This document shows positions 11,871 to 24,440 of a DNA stretch of 64,000 nt, one piece after another (position 1 is the stretch's first letter; each line of letters starts with the position of its first letter). The notes under the pieces are model-generated. The model ran no database searches and was not told the origin of the DNA. It saw nothing but the letters and a program-made list of their open reading frames with translations. A program made the position numbers and the translations under genes. Source of the DNA: Larimichthys crocea (Eukaryota > Chordata > Actinopteri > Sciaenidae); the NCBI RefSeq assembly GCF_000972845.2, contig NC_040028.1, forward strand, positions 19,310,210-19,374,209. The letters are read 5' to 3'.

Positions 11871-13023
11871 ATGAAAACAAGGTCTTATTGATAAAAACAA
11901 AACAGCTCCTTACCTTTTAAGTGCCGGGTCAGGCAGAAATTCAGAGGCCTCAGACCATCCAGGGGGGGCCTGAATATGCCGAGTTTAGAGTTTTTATTTT
12001 TAATTTTATTGGGCTCAATCAAACTGTTTAACAACATGCGCACAACTCCCCCCCCCCCGAGAGGTTAACTATGTTTGTTGAAAGACAGGGATAACATGGC
12101 CGTGTTGTGTTACTACCAATTTAAAAATCCCCGCAGATAAGACGGCAGGGCGAGGAGGCGGAAAGATGAAGTGTTTAACTTTAATTCTGGAAAAATACTT
12201 GTCTTTTCTTTTCTTTTCTCTCGCTTCCTTTTGTGCAAACAGAAACAGACGTCTGACATGCGAGTATTAGTATGAAAATGAACCAGTGGATTTCTGTCGT
12301 GATAACGTACTCCATGTCTCCAATAATTATCAGCTGATTTGAATGATGATCTCTGGGTTCCACCCTCGATGAACTTCCTCTAACAGATGAGGAACCAGAG
12401 AAGTGTTTTATTAATAAGAATACTTCCTTTTTAAGAGAGTAAAGGAAACATTATTTAAAAAAACTAATCATTGACTAATTGATGATAAATGAACCGTGTG
12501 AGCCGTCATAAATGTTTGGTTTGTTTCTCTATTTGAAAACGGATAAACGAACAGCTATTATTAACTTTTTATTGTTTAACCATCGACCGGACTATTAATG
12601 AATGTTTTAAAAAGTAATCATCAGACGACTCGATCGCGATAATATTGATTAAATAATGACAATTGCGTACCAGCGAATGAGTGACAGACTCAGCGTGGAT
12701 GACAGGAACATACAGTTTATGTTGCCTTCAACAAAAAGCGGGAAAAAAAAAGATGATTTATACTTCCTGCTGACCTTGGCAGTCTATTGGTTGTGATGAT
12801 CATAATCTCAGAGTCACAGCGTGATACATGGGAATGTATTCACTCATCCATCTTTTTCATGCATCCATCTATCCTCACCCCCATCTTGTATCTGTATTTG
12901 CATTGAACCTATTCTTGGATTATCTCAATCAGCTTCCCCCTTGCACCTGTCAAACACCGCCTCGCACAGGTAGCCACATCGCGCTTATCTGATCTAGATA
13001 GCTGGATTACAGCGAGTTTGTGA

Positions 13024-13090
13024 GTGCGAGGAGAGAGAGAGAGACGAAGAAGAAGAAGAAGAAGAAGAGGGGGAAAGAAAACACACACAC
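13024..13090. repeat. purine-rich GA / GAA repeat followed by (CA)n
   Basis: A (GA)n tract runs into about six GAA units and then a short CA tract. It explains the Arg/Lys-rich open frame on the plus strand and the Leu-rich one on the minus strand, neither of which looks like a real protein. Confidence 0.9.
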
Positions 13091-13719
13091 TTTTATTTAT
13101 TAGGGGTAGGAACAGCTGCATCCGCCTGCAAACTGTGAACCTTTGTTACGGAACAATATATCACAGATCAAATGGTGTGAAATCAAAGGCGGGAGGAGAG
13201 TTAGCATCAATCCCACTAAAATCCCTTTTAAAGTGCTGTCTGTGCTCTGATCCCTGTGTGGACTAATGTGCAGGGTTGAGATCAGTAGTAGTTGAGAGAG
13301 TGGGTGCCTTCCTGGTTGCCTTTTGTCTGGGCTCAGGCCTGATTAGAACCACGCTGGGGCTGAGTTGCATGACGGTACGAGGAGGAGGAACCCGGAGCAG
13401 ATTCGCGCCGTCTTCGAGCGCCGTTACAGTAGCTACAAAGGCCTTAGTCGTGTAATCACATTCTATTAGAGGCGTTTGAAGCCTCTCAGCTGTGAAACAG
13501 AATCTGAAAAAAAAAAAAAAAGATCCAAAAACACGATAAATTGCTGATTATTCCCATGCATCATTAATGTTAAAAGCTGATTTCATAATTGTACGTCCCG
13601 TAACTACAGAGTCCAAGATTGTTTAGTATCACATCAACAGACTGCGATAATGAGTAAGCAGACTTCCTACATCGCGGGAGCTGATGAGGAAAGCCTAATT
13701 GGTTGACTTTTTCCATGCC

Positions 13720-14340
13720 TAATGGATGATTCTCTTAATTAAAAAGATACTGTACCAAATGTTGGAAATCAGATAGCGCTTAAAGTAAATGCAGTTAATC
13801 AAATGTATGAGAATGAGCAGTTCCAGGAAAGCCTAAATGAGATCGGTAGATATGATTTTGCTCCAATATTTATTAATTGCGAGTGCCTTTGGTTAGCAAA
13901 ACAGAACAGGTCTTATCTTCAAACTGCGAGGAAATTTCATCTAAGCGCTTCGCACTGATCTCTCTTTTTCATGAACTGCGATGCATATGAAACAAGTCTT
14001 CAAAACAAGGCTTTAAAAACTTACCCAGTCAGGGTGCCTTTGAGGATATTTAATTAAAATCTAATCCTGCATTCATTAAGGCTCACATAAATTAAGCTGT
14101 CATTCATAAGATTTATGGATTCTCATTTGCATATTGCATACAATTCATCAATTACTCAAGTATGAAAGGAGCGCATTTCCCTTGGAGCTGCCTGCTAGCC
14201 TGCCAACATTTGAAATGAGAGAAAGAGCACGACTGTCAGGCATTCACTGCAAACTTTTCCCCACAATGTCTGCGCACTGATTAATCTCATTTTCTAGGCA
14301 TCCCTTACAAGATTGTACACAGTCCAGCTGCACTTTTCAA
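13720..14340. promoter_or_regulatory. strong candidate conserved non-coding element
   Basis: This is one of the cleanest long non-repetitive blocks in the window. It contains a perfect octamer ATTTGCAT at 14125-14132, palindromic TTTAATTAAA at 14049-14058, a bicoid-type CTAATCC at 14061-14067, TTATTAATTGC and repeated CATTCAT/TTCATAA words. Such clustering resembles the fish-to-mammal conserved elements known around DACH1. Conservation itself cannot be seen here. Confidence 0.42.
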
Positions 14341-14597
14341 TTATTTCTCCTGTCCTCTCAACTAACTTTGAAAGCAGGACGGGCTAAATGTGGACCGGGG
14401 GCTTCTTTAGTCTTTATGTATATAACATGTCTTTTTTGCCAGGGTAATCATAAATTAGAGAGAGGGGTTTTAGAGATCCTAATGGAAAGGAAATGTAGTA
14501 ATTTTATTGCAAATCCCATCAGGCAAATATTCTGCATGCTATAATAGCATATTTCCTGTCACATTTAGAGAGGAATACATCCAGCAGGCATTCTGAC

Positions 14598-14702
14598 AGA
14601 GGGGGAGAGAGAAAGGGGAGAGATAGAAGGGGGGAGGGAGGGTGGACGGATGAGAGAAAGAGAGAGAAAGAGAGAGAGAAAACAAAAGAGAGGGGGAGAA
14701 TC
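14598..14702. repeat. polypurine (G/A) tract, about 100 nt
   Basis: The tract is almost only G and A on the plus strand, in GAGA, GGGGG and AAAGAGAG units. On the gene's strand it is polypyrimidine. Tracts of this length can adopt triplex (H-DNA) structure and are often unstable; it contains no gene. Confidence 0.85.
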
Positions 14703-15289
14703 TTCGTGCTAAACACATAAAAACTCCCTTCTTGGACGTGAGGCTATGGGAAACACAGTATGGAGTAAGTGCTTAAAGCGAGCCAAGCGTGAACGCATCT
14801 AAGATAAAAAGGTCAGGCAAAAAACAAACAGACCACTCGCGAGGACGAATGGAATTAATTGACTCATTAATATGCATGGCTAATAAAGCTCGAAATCTCG
14901 AAAAAAAAAAAAATCTAAAATCATTGTCAACCATTCCCCCCTTTCTTTTAATGGCTCTTATTTTCAGCTTGAGAAGAGCCAGTCTACAGGGTGTATCAAT
15001 CTTTTTAGGAAGGGGTGGAGTTCCTCCTACCAAACAGGCTTTGGGGGTAACCTCGGTGTTGTATGCTCATGTCCTCCCCAGCAGACAAAGGCAGAGTTGT
15101 TCTGGTGGAGGGATTAATTGAGAATTAATCCCAGTTTCTGGCAGTGGAACAGACCGGCAGTTAGAAAGTGAAAGTCATCCTGAAGGGTAGTTAATTGGTT
15201 CCCCATAGCAAAAAGCTTTGGAGAACAGAAATCAAGCTGCATTTTCATTAATCCTCCCCATTGTTTTGTGAAATTGTTGTGGAGAGTGA

Positions 15290-15470
15290 CTTCAGATAGA
15301 GTCAATAGTTAAGGCTTTTAATTTGCTTTTAATTCCGCCAGTGGGGTGACAATTAACAAACCCCAAAGAACAATAGCTGTGAAAATTATGCGTTCGATTG
15401 ACTCTAAATGACTCTGAAATCAAAAACCGATAAGCAATTAATATACTGTACTCTACAAATGGTAAGTACC
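15290..15470. promoter_or_regulatory. candidate conserved non-coding element
   Basis: This short block is rich in AATT and TAAT words (TTTTAATTTGC, TTTTAATTCC, GACAATTAACAAA, AAGCAATTAATATA) and contains AACAATAG, a SOX-type word. It lies between repeat-rich stretches. Function is inferred from composition only. Confidence 0.28.
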
Positions 15471-15528
15471 TCCAACATGCTTGATGCGCTCCATCCTGCT
15501 CAGCCTCTCTCCCTCCCTCACTCCATCA

Positions 15529-15529
<1 letters not shown>

Positions 15530-15555
<26 letters not shown>
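15530..15555. repeat. (CT)n microsatellite
   Basis: This is an uninterrupted CT dinucleotide run of about 13 units, preceded by CTCC-rich sequence. Confidence 0.95.
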
Positions 15556-15559
<4 letters not shown>

Positions 15560-16300
15560 CTAAAGCTTTTGAACTTTGGGAATAGCACCACCAGATTGTC
15601 GGATGTGATTAATTTCAGGTCTAAATGGACACAACAGACAAGAAAGGGTGATGTAATCATAACACGAGGAGACACGGTGACTAACAGCAGAGATGGTGGA
15701 GGAGGGAGCGAGGGCGGGTGGTGGTGGTGGAGGGAGAAAAGATGTAGACAGAGACACAGCAACGACTCACAAACACTCCCGAGTTCAAGCTAAACAGGAA
15801 GACGGCGGTGATTAGCATTAATTGCACTGAGGATTGGAATCCTGTGTGAAACATTAAACAAAAATTATCTCCTGTTTATTCACTTTTTTTTTTTTTAAAC
15901 TGATTTTCTTCTCCCTTTTTTTTGTCAATAATTAATGAAAAGTAAATACTTTGGAGGAGTCCAAAGAAAACGATGTAGGGGAGGAAACAAAATGTTTACA
16001 TAATCGGGGAAATGTTCCCGTCTTCTCTCTCTCTCTGTATACATGCAAAGGTTAGAGTGGAGTCTGTTTCTCACTGTCCCACCCCCCCCATCATCAGAAG
16101 TAACAGTGTCTGTTCCCCCGAGTGTCGACTGCTGAGAGAGTGTTTGCATATTTAGATACAAGCAGCCCCTGTTTATGCAGCCCCACTTCTCTCTGCTCAA
16201 GTTCACTCCAACGCAAGCCCTGATCAATTTGGCCAGCTGTGCTTTAAATGCTGTTTACAACAATAACATCGCGGCTAACAGAGCAGAGCCTGGCGTGCAA

Positions 16301-16323
16301 ACACACACACACACACACACACA
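16301..16323. repeat. (AC)n microsatellite
   Basis: This is an AC run of about 11 units. It accounts for the poly-Thr/His translation on the plus strand. Confidence 0.95.
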
Positions 16324-17272
16324 TAGAGAACTTCAGAGGAAGCCCCCAGCCTGCACATTCCCAGACGAGCATTTGTAGCGAGTTAAAGACGAATCAAAGT
16401 CTGACTCCTCTTTGCAAAGACCGCGGAAGAATTGGATTCCGCCCGTGCGCGTCTCTGTGATCCGTCCGGAAGAATCTCATGACTGCTTAGCAGAGACAGG
16501 AAATAACAGGAACTCAAACTGGAGCTCCCCACCCCTGAAGTTGGGCCAAATTGAAGGTGGCACGTAAGCTTTTATTCCTGATGAGTGACTGGCATTGAGC
16601 GCAAACCATAATGTCAGGCTCACGTACTAACAATTGCTTTTTTTTTCTTTTTCTCTCTCGCGTGTTTTCACCAATAACTCTGTTTGGGCGAGATAGTCCG
16701 TTCTCCGAGACTTCAGATCTCTCTTAAAAGCTCCATTTGAGGCCGGCACAGGAGCGAATAGGCCTGCTCAGCAGATAGAAGCTGCTGGTGTCCTCTTGCT
16801 TGATGATATAATTCTTAATGTACAGCCTGACTAGACATAAATCTTACCCAAGCATCACCTCACCTGAATTCTTTTCTCTCTCCCCCCCTTCTCCCTCTCT
16901 CTCCCCTCTCTCTCTCATGATGAATTGTTTGCTACATCTCGGAGACTAAAACCCTTCAACCTCTTCAAACCCGGGTTTCTAATAACGCGTAGGTGTTGGG
17001 GAGAGGTGACAGCATGATGAATATCACAACAGACAGCTCCAATATGGGACAATTTTACCAGATCGATATCTCACTGCAATATCAGAGAAAAGGAGCTGAT
17101 ATTAGTCTACACAGTGTATTACAGATAGGGTACATTTCTTCTCCCTGCACTCCCAGTGAACCTAAGCTATATTTCATCCATGTCGGCGATGGTTTACACA
17201 CTCACAAACGCTCTGGAAACTAATCATAGCATGGTAGTCCACGCCAGATGCATCTGCTTAAAATTATCCATA

Positions 17273-17298
17273 TGTGTGTGTGTGTGTGTGTGTGTGTG
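17273..17298. repeat. (TG)n microsatellite
   Basis: This is an uninterrupted TG run of 13 units. About 400 bases later, at 17704-17725, lies a TGCA/TGCACGCA alternating purine-pyrimidine stretch. Confidence 0.95.
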
Positions 17299-18526
17299 AC
17301 GCGGCCGTAAGCCCCTCGTTTCAACACGGCGACGGACTTGCAAATAAACTGTGAATCACATTAGAGGATGTTACAGACCATTATTTCTGGTGAGAACAAA
17401 TGTTTTGTCACGTTCTAATAGAGAGATCGCGGGTCTTATGCAGGGGGAGAGAAACGGTTTCTCACGTTTGAAAACAAGAACATATGAGAACTTTAAAAAA
17501 AAAAAGAAAACGGCTGAAATAAAAAGGTGAAAATGCAAAAATATTATTATTCCTGTGTGAAATTTCACCTCGGCCCTTTTTAAGTTTAATTTTGCAGAGC
17601 GAGGTTGGAGTTACAAAAAAATATCTTTAAAAAATGTGTTTTTTTGGTGCGATTACAACTTTGAATTTCATCAAAAATCAACTGTTTTTTTTTGTTTTGT
17701 TGGTGCATGCATGCATGCACGCACATCTGCATGTCCGCGTATCATCAGAGGCCTGAGTTTAATTTGCGGCGGACTCATCGCAGTACAAACATTTGTCGAG
17801 CCCTAGATGAATAAATCAATCACAAACACTCTCTGACAAATTAACTGACAACGCTTCTCGTTGTCAAGCTCGGGCGCGAAAACACAAACCGTGGTCAAGC
17901 AAACGAGCGCCGGAAGAAATAGAATAAGACACCTTTTAGTTCCAGGGGAGACAGATGCATATAGGGGGGAGAGAGAGAGGGAGAGAGAGGGGGAATGACA
18001 GAGAAACTGAAGGAGAGAGTGCAGACGTTGCTAATATCTTCCCTCTCCAGGGGGCCGGAGCTGAGGGCCCCTCTGCTGTCAGCTGCAATAGGACCAGTCT
18101 TTTTGTGTGAGTGCCCAAGGTTCCTTAAGGGCTATTAATGGAACACAGTATCCCTTGTGCGGAGAACTTGTCAGTGTTTCATTAGAGACTGATAAACATA
18201 TAATACATAAGTGTCAAGCGGTGTGTGTGCAGTGCGATGACGCGGTGGGAGGAGGGCAGGATTTTGGGATTGCAGCACGACGCTCATTCCCATGCTTCCC
18301 ATGCTCGACACTGACAATATTAATGATTTCACAAACGGGGGGAGGAGTGCGGGGGAGACAGGGAGGAGAAGGAGGAGGAGGGGGGACACATCAAGACCTG
18401 TGGAGCAGACTGCAGAGAGGAAGTCTGTAACTAGCTTGGCAAACATTGAATTGTATTAGTGTGTTGAACGGTGATCTAAGTAAAGAAAAGTATTCTTGGG
18501 GTCGATATCTAGCCGAGATAAGACGC

Positions 18527-18562
18527 CGACGCTGCTGCTGCCGCCGCCGCCGCTGCCGCGTC
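18527..18562. repeat. GC-rich triplet (CTG/CCG) repeat
   Basis: Mixed GCTG and GCC triplets stand in tandem, one of three GC-rich triplet arrays in intron 1 (with 18988-19022 and 22098-22150). They give short poly-Cys/Arg or poly-Ala frames that I regard as artefacts. Confidence 0.85.
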
Positions 18563-18987
18563 TCTGTTGTTGTCGGGTCCAAAAGTAGAAGAAAAAGAAA
18601 TACATCATATTCAATTAAAGTTCTTTTTTCCAACGCTACTGAACAAATGGGCCCACAGCTGGGACTCTGGGTCTGGTTCACAAAGTCCTTTTGATCATTT
18701 TGTGGCAGTAAGAGAGTTTGGAGTCCCGTGGAGTACGGGACCAAGCTGATCTTATTATGATAATTGGGATGCATCAACTTCAGATAGCACTAATGGAGTG
18801 AGATTTCAGTGATCAAGAGCGCACATTCGACTGTAGCAAGTTCACTTTTTTTTCAGAAGGAGTTATTATGCAATCCTCTGGTTGTGTTCCCAGTAGGCAG
18901 CTACAGAGACAGCCAGCACAACCGGGAGAGAGAGAGAGAGAGAGTATGCTTTTAGCTTCAGCTACTGTCAGCTTGAAGAGAAGTGTT

Positions 18988-19022
18988 GCCGCCGCCGCCG
19001 CCGCTGCCGCCGCTGCTGCTGC
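18988..19022. repeat. (GCC)n/(GCT)n triplet repeat
   Basis: About eleven GCC or GCT triplets would translate as a run of alanines on the plus strand within a short, otherwise meaningless frame. No splice context makes this an exon. Confidence 0.9.
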
Positions 19023-20829
19023 GGTGAAGTTACATCTATTTCCCCATGAGTGAGTAATCAGTTACCATGACCGGTAATCAGTTAATCTTCTCTTTTCACC
19101 CTCTCTCTCTCTCTTGGACAGAGAAATATCAGAGGTCCAATAATTAAAAACGTGTCAGGTGAAAGTCCAGCGTGCTTCCTCACACTATGTTCTCACATTC
19201 CCTGCTTTGTTCATCTTATTAACCTCCTCTCCACTTGCCGTGCCTTTAAATGAAATCTTTAGCCCCTTACACGTGAAATTAAAACTGCCCTCCCTTGAGC
19301 GCTTTTAATTATTCTTCTTCAGGAGAAACTTCCACTTCCACTTTTGTCAGGGCGGCCTTCTTTCTTTCTTTCTTTCTTTCTTCCCCCCCGCTCACTCCCA
19401 CACTCACTACTGCCCAGGTCTGTCATGCTTCACTCCTCCCTCCTCCTGCCCGGTTGCTGCCCTTTTTTTTTTTTCCTCTCTTTCTTTTTCTCTTCTTCTG
19501 CAGCGGGTCTGTTTAATTCTCACCTTGCTCTGCCCTTGTCATCAAGCCGTTGAAGCACAAAGCCAGGAGCAAGGGAGTGTTTACTCATTTCCCCACTACA
19601 TTACCCCTCCTATTAATCACCGCATGGAAACTTCTGGACACTGAAACATCTCTGCAGCCGCTGCCCCCAGCTGCCCCCCTCCACTATGCTAACAGGGCGA
19701 ACTTTGAATGAAAATGATCTTGGATTATTTTAAAGTTACTGAAACACCGTGAAGTCCTGGGCAACTCCCTGAAGCCGACACTGACGGGTTCAAAGTGTCA
19801 AATATTTTGAAAGTCTGTTTTGAAATGCCTCGAATGACGCCTGTGACTCCTGACGAACACAAAGTTGAAGTAAACATGAGTTGGTTGACATTGAAATGCA
19901 TGATACATTATGTGCACACAGGGCGGGCAGAGGTTAGTGTCTCTAATTAATCAAATTTAATTGCATGTAAATTGTATTTTAAATGCAGATGAGTAAAAAA
20001 AAAAAAAAAGATGTTTTTTTGTTTTTTTGTTACTCTTCACTTGTTCTATTTGCTGAGATCAGAGAGTAGAGAAATGAAACAGTTTGTTATAAACGAGCTG
20101 CTGAGAAACGCCGAGACTTTGATTCACGTCCACGCTGCCCCGGAGAACGGGGCAGCAGAACCGCCGCGAAGGATTCTTATGAAATTCAATTAACACACCG
20201 ACAGCTTTCCTTTTCTCTCCTCCTGCCCTAATTCCCACATTCCCGTTGAAGTGACTGCATTCCCGGCGATTATGCTAACCGCTTGGAGTGCACCATAAAT
20301 TCACAGGTCTGGGAAAGGCTGTAACGAGAGCTCCTTAAATATGGGAAGGAGACGTTTGAGAAGATGGATCGCCGTGGGCTAGCGGTCGACCGGCAGTGGG
20401 CAGTCGGGGAGCTGTGGGAGAGGGGGGGTACTTGTTTGTGAAACACATGCTACTGGCTGCTGTACTGCCTCTAATGAGGCTATGGACATAAGCAACATTA
20501 TCATTAATGATTGAACCCCTCCTTTTCCGGCTTTCTCTTCCATCTCCCCCCCCCCTGCTTCTGTCCTTTTTTGCAATTACTGTTTTTACTGGGTAGCCCC
20601 GAGGCGTCGGGCTGCATGTGTGTCGGCGTCTATATGAGAGAGAGAGAAAAGAAGGCCAAAATATTTGAAATTCAAATAAATGAGTAATGTAAATAGTTTT
20701 GAGAGAGTTTACCCAGTGAACAATGGCCCCTTATGAGACACAAGTGCGACGGAGAGGGAGAGAGAGAACAGGACCGCTGGTGTTGGTGGACGGAGGCGGT
20801 GGTGGGGGTTGGTGGGATGATCCAACACA

Positions 20830-21130
20830 ATGTGGCCCTTCTCCTAAAGCAACTTGTTATCAGGCGCTACGCAGAGCCCCCCTATTCAATCTGCATTTAA
20901 ATACATTTCAGTCTCACTCACTCATTTGCATTCATTTCTCCTATTATATTTTGAAAATGGCCAAATGTCTAGCCAGCACAATGTGGGAGCCTATCACCGG
21001 GGCCAGGGGAAGCCCACACCTGATGCCAATTTAGCCCGCTTGGATCTATTCATTGCCATGGCCTGATCTGACAACTCCAGCTCTTCCCCATCCAGGAGAC
21101 TTTTCAATTGGATCTGCTTGTGGTGACAAA
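20830..21130. promoter_or_regulatory. candidate conserved non-coding element
   Basis: This high-complexity block includes CTCATTTGCATTCA (octamer ATTTGCAT), AATTTAGCCC and CAATTGGATC. It ends where a long CT/CCT-rich tract begins at about 21150. Function is inferred from composition. Confidence 0.3.
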
Positions 21131-22097
21131 ATTGTTTTGCTCATTGAGTTTTTCTTTCTTCTCCCTCCCTCCTCCTCCTCCCACTCCTCCTCCTCTCCTC
21201 TCCCCTCCATCCACCCCCTTCCGTCTCGCTCTCTCTCCCCTCTCTCATCGTCACTCCCTCCGTCTGTGTGAGTCTGGGTGTCTATTTGGGAGCCATGGGA
21301 AAAGGAGAGGCAAATGATTCTCAGTGGCTTCTGATTTCCACTATTTGTTCAGCATTAGGCCCACTTATCTCTGAAAGAAAAAGCAACATGTGGAGAGAAA
21401 GTGACAGGCAGAAACTCAGCCTCACTAACAGGCCTATTGTGTGCTGAAGATCTGCATTCAAACATGAGGGGCCCTCTAACTCTTTCTCTCTCTCCGTCCC
21501 GCTCTCTCGCTCTCTTTCTCGCCATATAAAAACGCACACATACTCTCTGTCGCAGTCAATTACTGCTGCTAATCTGTACCGCAATGGAGAGTAAATATTT
21601 CATTACTTTTTCAAATAAACAGTTGGTCTGAGCCCGTGAAGTGTCATCTATCCCATGAAAAGGAGCGGTGACGTCCACATTCAATTAAAAAAAAAAAAAA
21701 AAGCTTTGTGGAGTTTTTCTACGCCGAGAGCGCGCTACTTAAATCATTAGACTTTGGTAGCAACATCTTGAGATGAAAAAGCCTGAGTGGAGAGCCGGGC
21801 ACCCCAAAAAACATTGTGCCCCCTCCTCCACTTTTAAGAAGTTCATCAGAGTTTTGCGTGGCGACGGAAGACGGTGCAACGCCGACATGCTAACTAAGAA
21901 GTGTTGTGCGAGATTAGCAGATGAAATAATGCAAGGAGCGGCGGGGAGGGAGGGAGCCGGGGTGGGGGTGATGGTGGAGGGGGAGGAATGGCGGGGGGTT
22001 GACAGAGAGATCCCAGAGTCTACTGCTCATTAATCACTGCAGCGTCTTTGACCTTTCATTTGCCAAGGGCGCAAAAAGAGGAGGAGGAGGAGGGCGG

Positions 22098-22213
22098 CCG
22101 CTGCCGCCGCCACTGCCGCCGCTAATGCTGATGCTGCTGCTGCTGCTGCCCAGGGAAGAAGGCAGCCGAGCTGAAGCGAAGGAGAAGACGCAAAAAAAAA
22201 AAAAAAAAAAATG
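22098..22213. repeat. GCC/GCT triplet repeat followed by a poly-A run
   Basis: Mixed GCC and GCT triplets extend to about 22150, then 40 bases of unique GA-rich sequence, then a run of about 19 A. The poly-A end could suggest a retrotransposed fragment, but I recognise no element upstream of it. Confidence 0.75.
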
Positions 22214-22974
22214 ACCAAAAAGGAGAGTGTGTGTCGTTCGAGACACTCCGAAGTCCAGAGAAGACATCACAACACATTCTTAATGAAGAGTGAAATTAAT
22301 CAGCTTCACGGGCTGTTAGATGAATCAGGCGTTTCCCAGCCCCTAGGTGGTATCAGCTGCTCTGCTTCGCTCGCCAGGCCTGATAAAGACCGATAGGCCC
22401 CTTGCCCATTTACACATGTTATTAAAAGAATTACAAAGATGTCTGCTTGGCCCTCCCTCCCTCTCTCTCTCTCTCCCTCCCTCCCTTCACACCAGCCTGG
22501 GCTTTGGGAACCGGGTGCTGGAAATGGCAGGCGGGTGTGACATTAGCGTCAGGCGTATTTTTAGCGTCTGGATGCTCAGCTTCTTAGTTACCAGGTGGGA
22601 TGAGATCACTGACGGCAGCGTGACATGCTACGGCGATGGAAGTGTGTGTGTGTGACAGAGAAAGTTGCACAGCTGTAAAAAAGCTGGATTGTGACCCCGC
22701 TTTCAACACTCGTGTTGATTGATATGTAGAACGATGCCTGTTGTACATCATTACATCTCTGTTGTGTACTGCAACTTGGAAACACACTCCTGTAATTAGA
22801 TAATGAAGTCTCAACGTTTTCACGACGAGCCGTACTCTGGGCTAAATAATTAAGCCACAAATAAGCAAGAGAGGAAATAACTGATAACGCGCGCTAATCA
22901 AGTTTAAATAATGACACTTGTGAAATCAATACGGCTGATGTGAGTGATACGAGTGCGGCGGAGTTGAGCGTGGA

Positions 22975-23230
22975 ATGTGGTGGGCAGTTATTAAAATACA
23001 TTTAAGCTTATTTTTAACCCTAATTGATGTTCAAGGTTAATCTAATCAGACCAATTGTACCTCTGAAGAGCCTGCTCCAATTTAATTGGCTATTTTTATT
23101 GCCTCAGCGAGATTTTAATTGAAACCAAAGGGGATCTAACAACAACTGTGACATGTTGATGTCTTGGGGATAGTTATAAATATGTGACAAAATATGTGCA
23201 TTATTAATGTGATTTCTTAATGCATTATTG
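22975..23230. promoter_or_regulatory. strong candidate conserved non-coding element
   Basis: Around 250 bases of repeat-free, AT-rich sequence carry TAATTGATG, CAATTGTACC, TTTAATTGGC, TTTTAATTGAAAC and GCATTATTAATGTG. Multiple TAAT/ATTA cores with E-box-like CAATTG words resemble a homeodomain-responsive enhancer. A (GGT)n and an (ATA)n microsatellite follow immediately. Confidence 0.38.
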
Positions 23231-23343
23231 TAATGTGTCCCCAGAAACACAGATATTACTTCACGCAACAAGACGACGGCGACGGTGGTGGTGGTGGTGG
23301 TTGGTGGGGGTGGGCAGAAGAAAATCCTGAATATGTCAACACA

Positions 23344-23370
23344 ATAATAATAATAATAATAATAATAATG
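23344..23370. repeat. (ATA)n trinucleotide microsatellite
   Basis: About nine AAT/ATA units stand in tandem. The tract gives a poly-Ile run in one frame, which is not a real gene. Confidence 0.95.
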
Positions 23371-24139
23371 ATACAGAGTCCTCTGACTTCAGGCAAATCT
23401 AGAGATTCAAATTTGGATTTGTCACGAGAGGCACAGATCTACTCTTTAACGCACCGAGGACGCCGGACTTGCATCGAGTTTGTGCGAGCGGCGCGTTGAT
23501 TAACGGGTTGTCTAAACGTGGAAAATCTACGTCTGGAGGAGTGTCACCGATTCAAAAAAGAAGAGATTACATTGTGTCTGACACGGGAGCGAACATTAGC
23601 ATGAGACTCCCGGATCAAATTCTGCACGGCAGCAGTGGCCATTGATGATATCGATCAGAATCGTGCTTACTACGACGATACAGTGCACAGGCCATCTGTT
23701 GGCACTATGGAAATGTGCTCACTCTCTCTCTCTCCTCACAGAAGTTTTCTTTTATATTCATGTTTTTTTTCCCACTTGGCAGAACTGTGATATTAGAGGT
23801 AAAAGGCTTATTAATTGCATGCCTGCTTCCTGCTGACAGATCCACTGAGAATTTAGAGGCACGCAGGATTCGCCGCTCGGTGGAGTGTTGTTATTTGTCC
23901 TCTAACAGATGACAGTTACTCTTTACCAGTGCTTTAAATATCAGACCTATTTCCAGACCTGCAGTGACAGAGGTTAAGATAAGGGAAGATAAAGGGAGAG
24001 GCGAATACGGAGTGAGAAAGTGGTCGAATCTCTCTCTCTCTCTCTGCTTTTGTGGATGAAAAGAGTACAACGGGGGCCCACAGAAAGAGTGGAAAACACC
24101 ACCTACTCAAGCCTGACATCTGTATAAAAACAAAAATAA

Positions 24140-24440
24140 TCTGCTGTCAGCAGAATGTTCAATGACTCCTATCACCCGGGTGCTGATAAAGACTCTGGCC
24201 GCTGTAAGGATTGGGCTGTTATGCGAGGGGGCTCAGTGGATCGGAATGCATGCTAATTGCCATCAGAAATATGTGGTGAGCCTTACAATTTCTGGCATTG
24301 GCTCCGCACCTTGGCGAAGGACATGCCAGAAGGGGGCTCGAGCAAAAACAAAGATTAATGAACAGTGTTGAATCGCTGTAATGCCATGTCAACAGTACCA
24401 TACATTTCATTACAGAGGTCACCGGCGCCTCTGTGTTAAT
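24140..24440. promoter_or_regulatory. candidate conserved non-coding element
   Basis: This block is microsatellite-free with balanced composition, including GGAATGCATGCTAATTGCC, ACAAAGATTAATGAACAG (a SOX/TCF-like ACAAAG beside ATTAA) and CATTTCATTACAG. It ends at a poly-T run. Regulatory function is inferred. Confidence 0.33.

Noticed and set aside
17704..17725. TGCATGCATGCATGCA tract
   Set aside because: A short alternating simple repeat; Z-DNA potential is possible, but nothing else supports a function.
18391..18777. 128-codon minus-strand frame
   Set aside because: Low-complexity Gln/Arg runs come from a triplet repeat. There is no domain and no exon signals.
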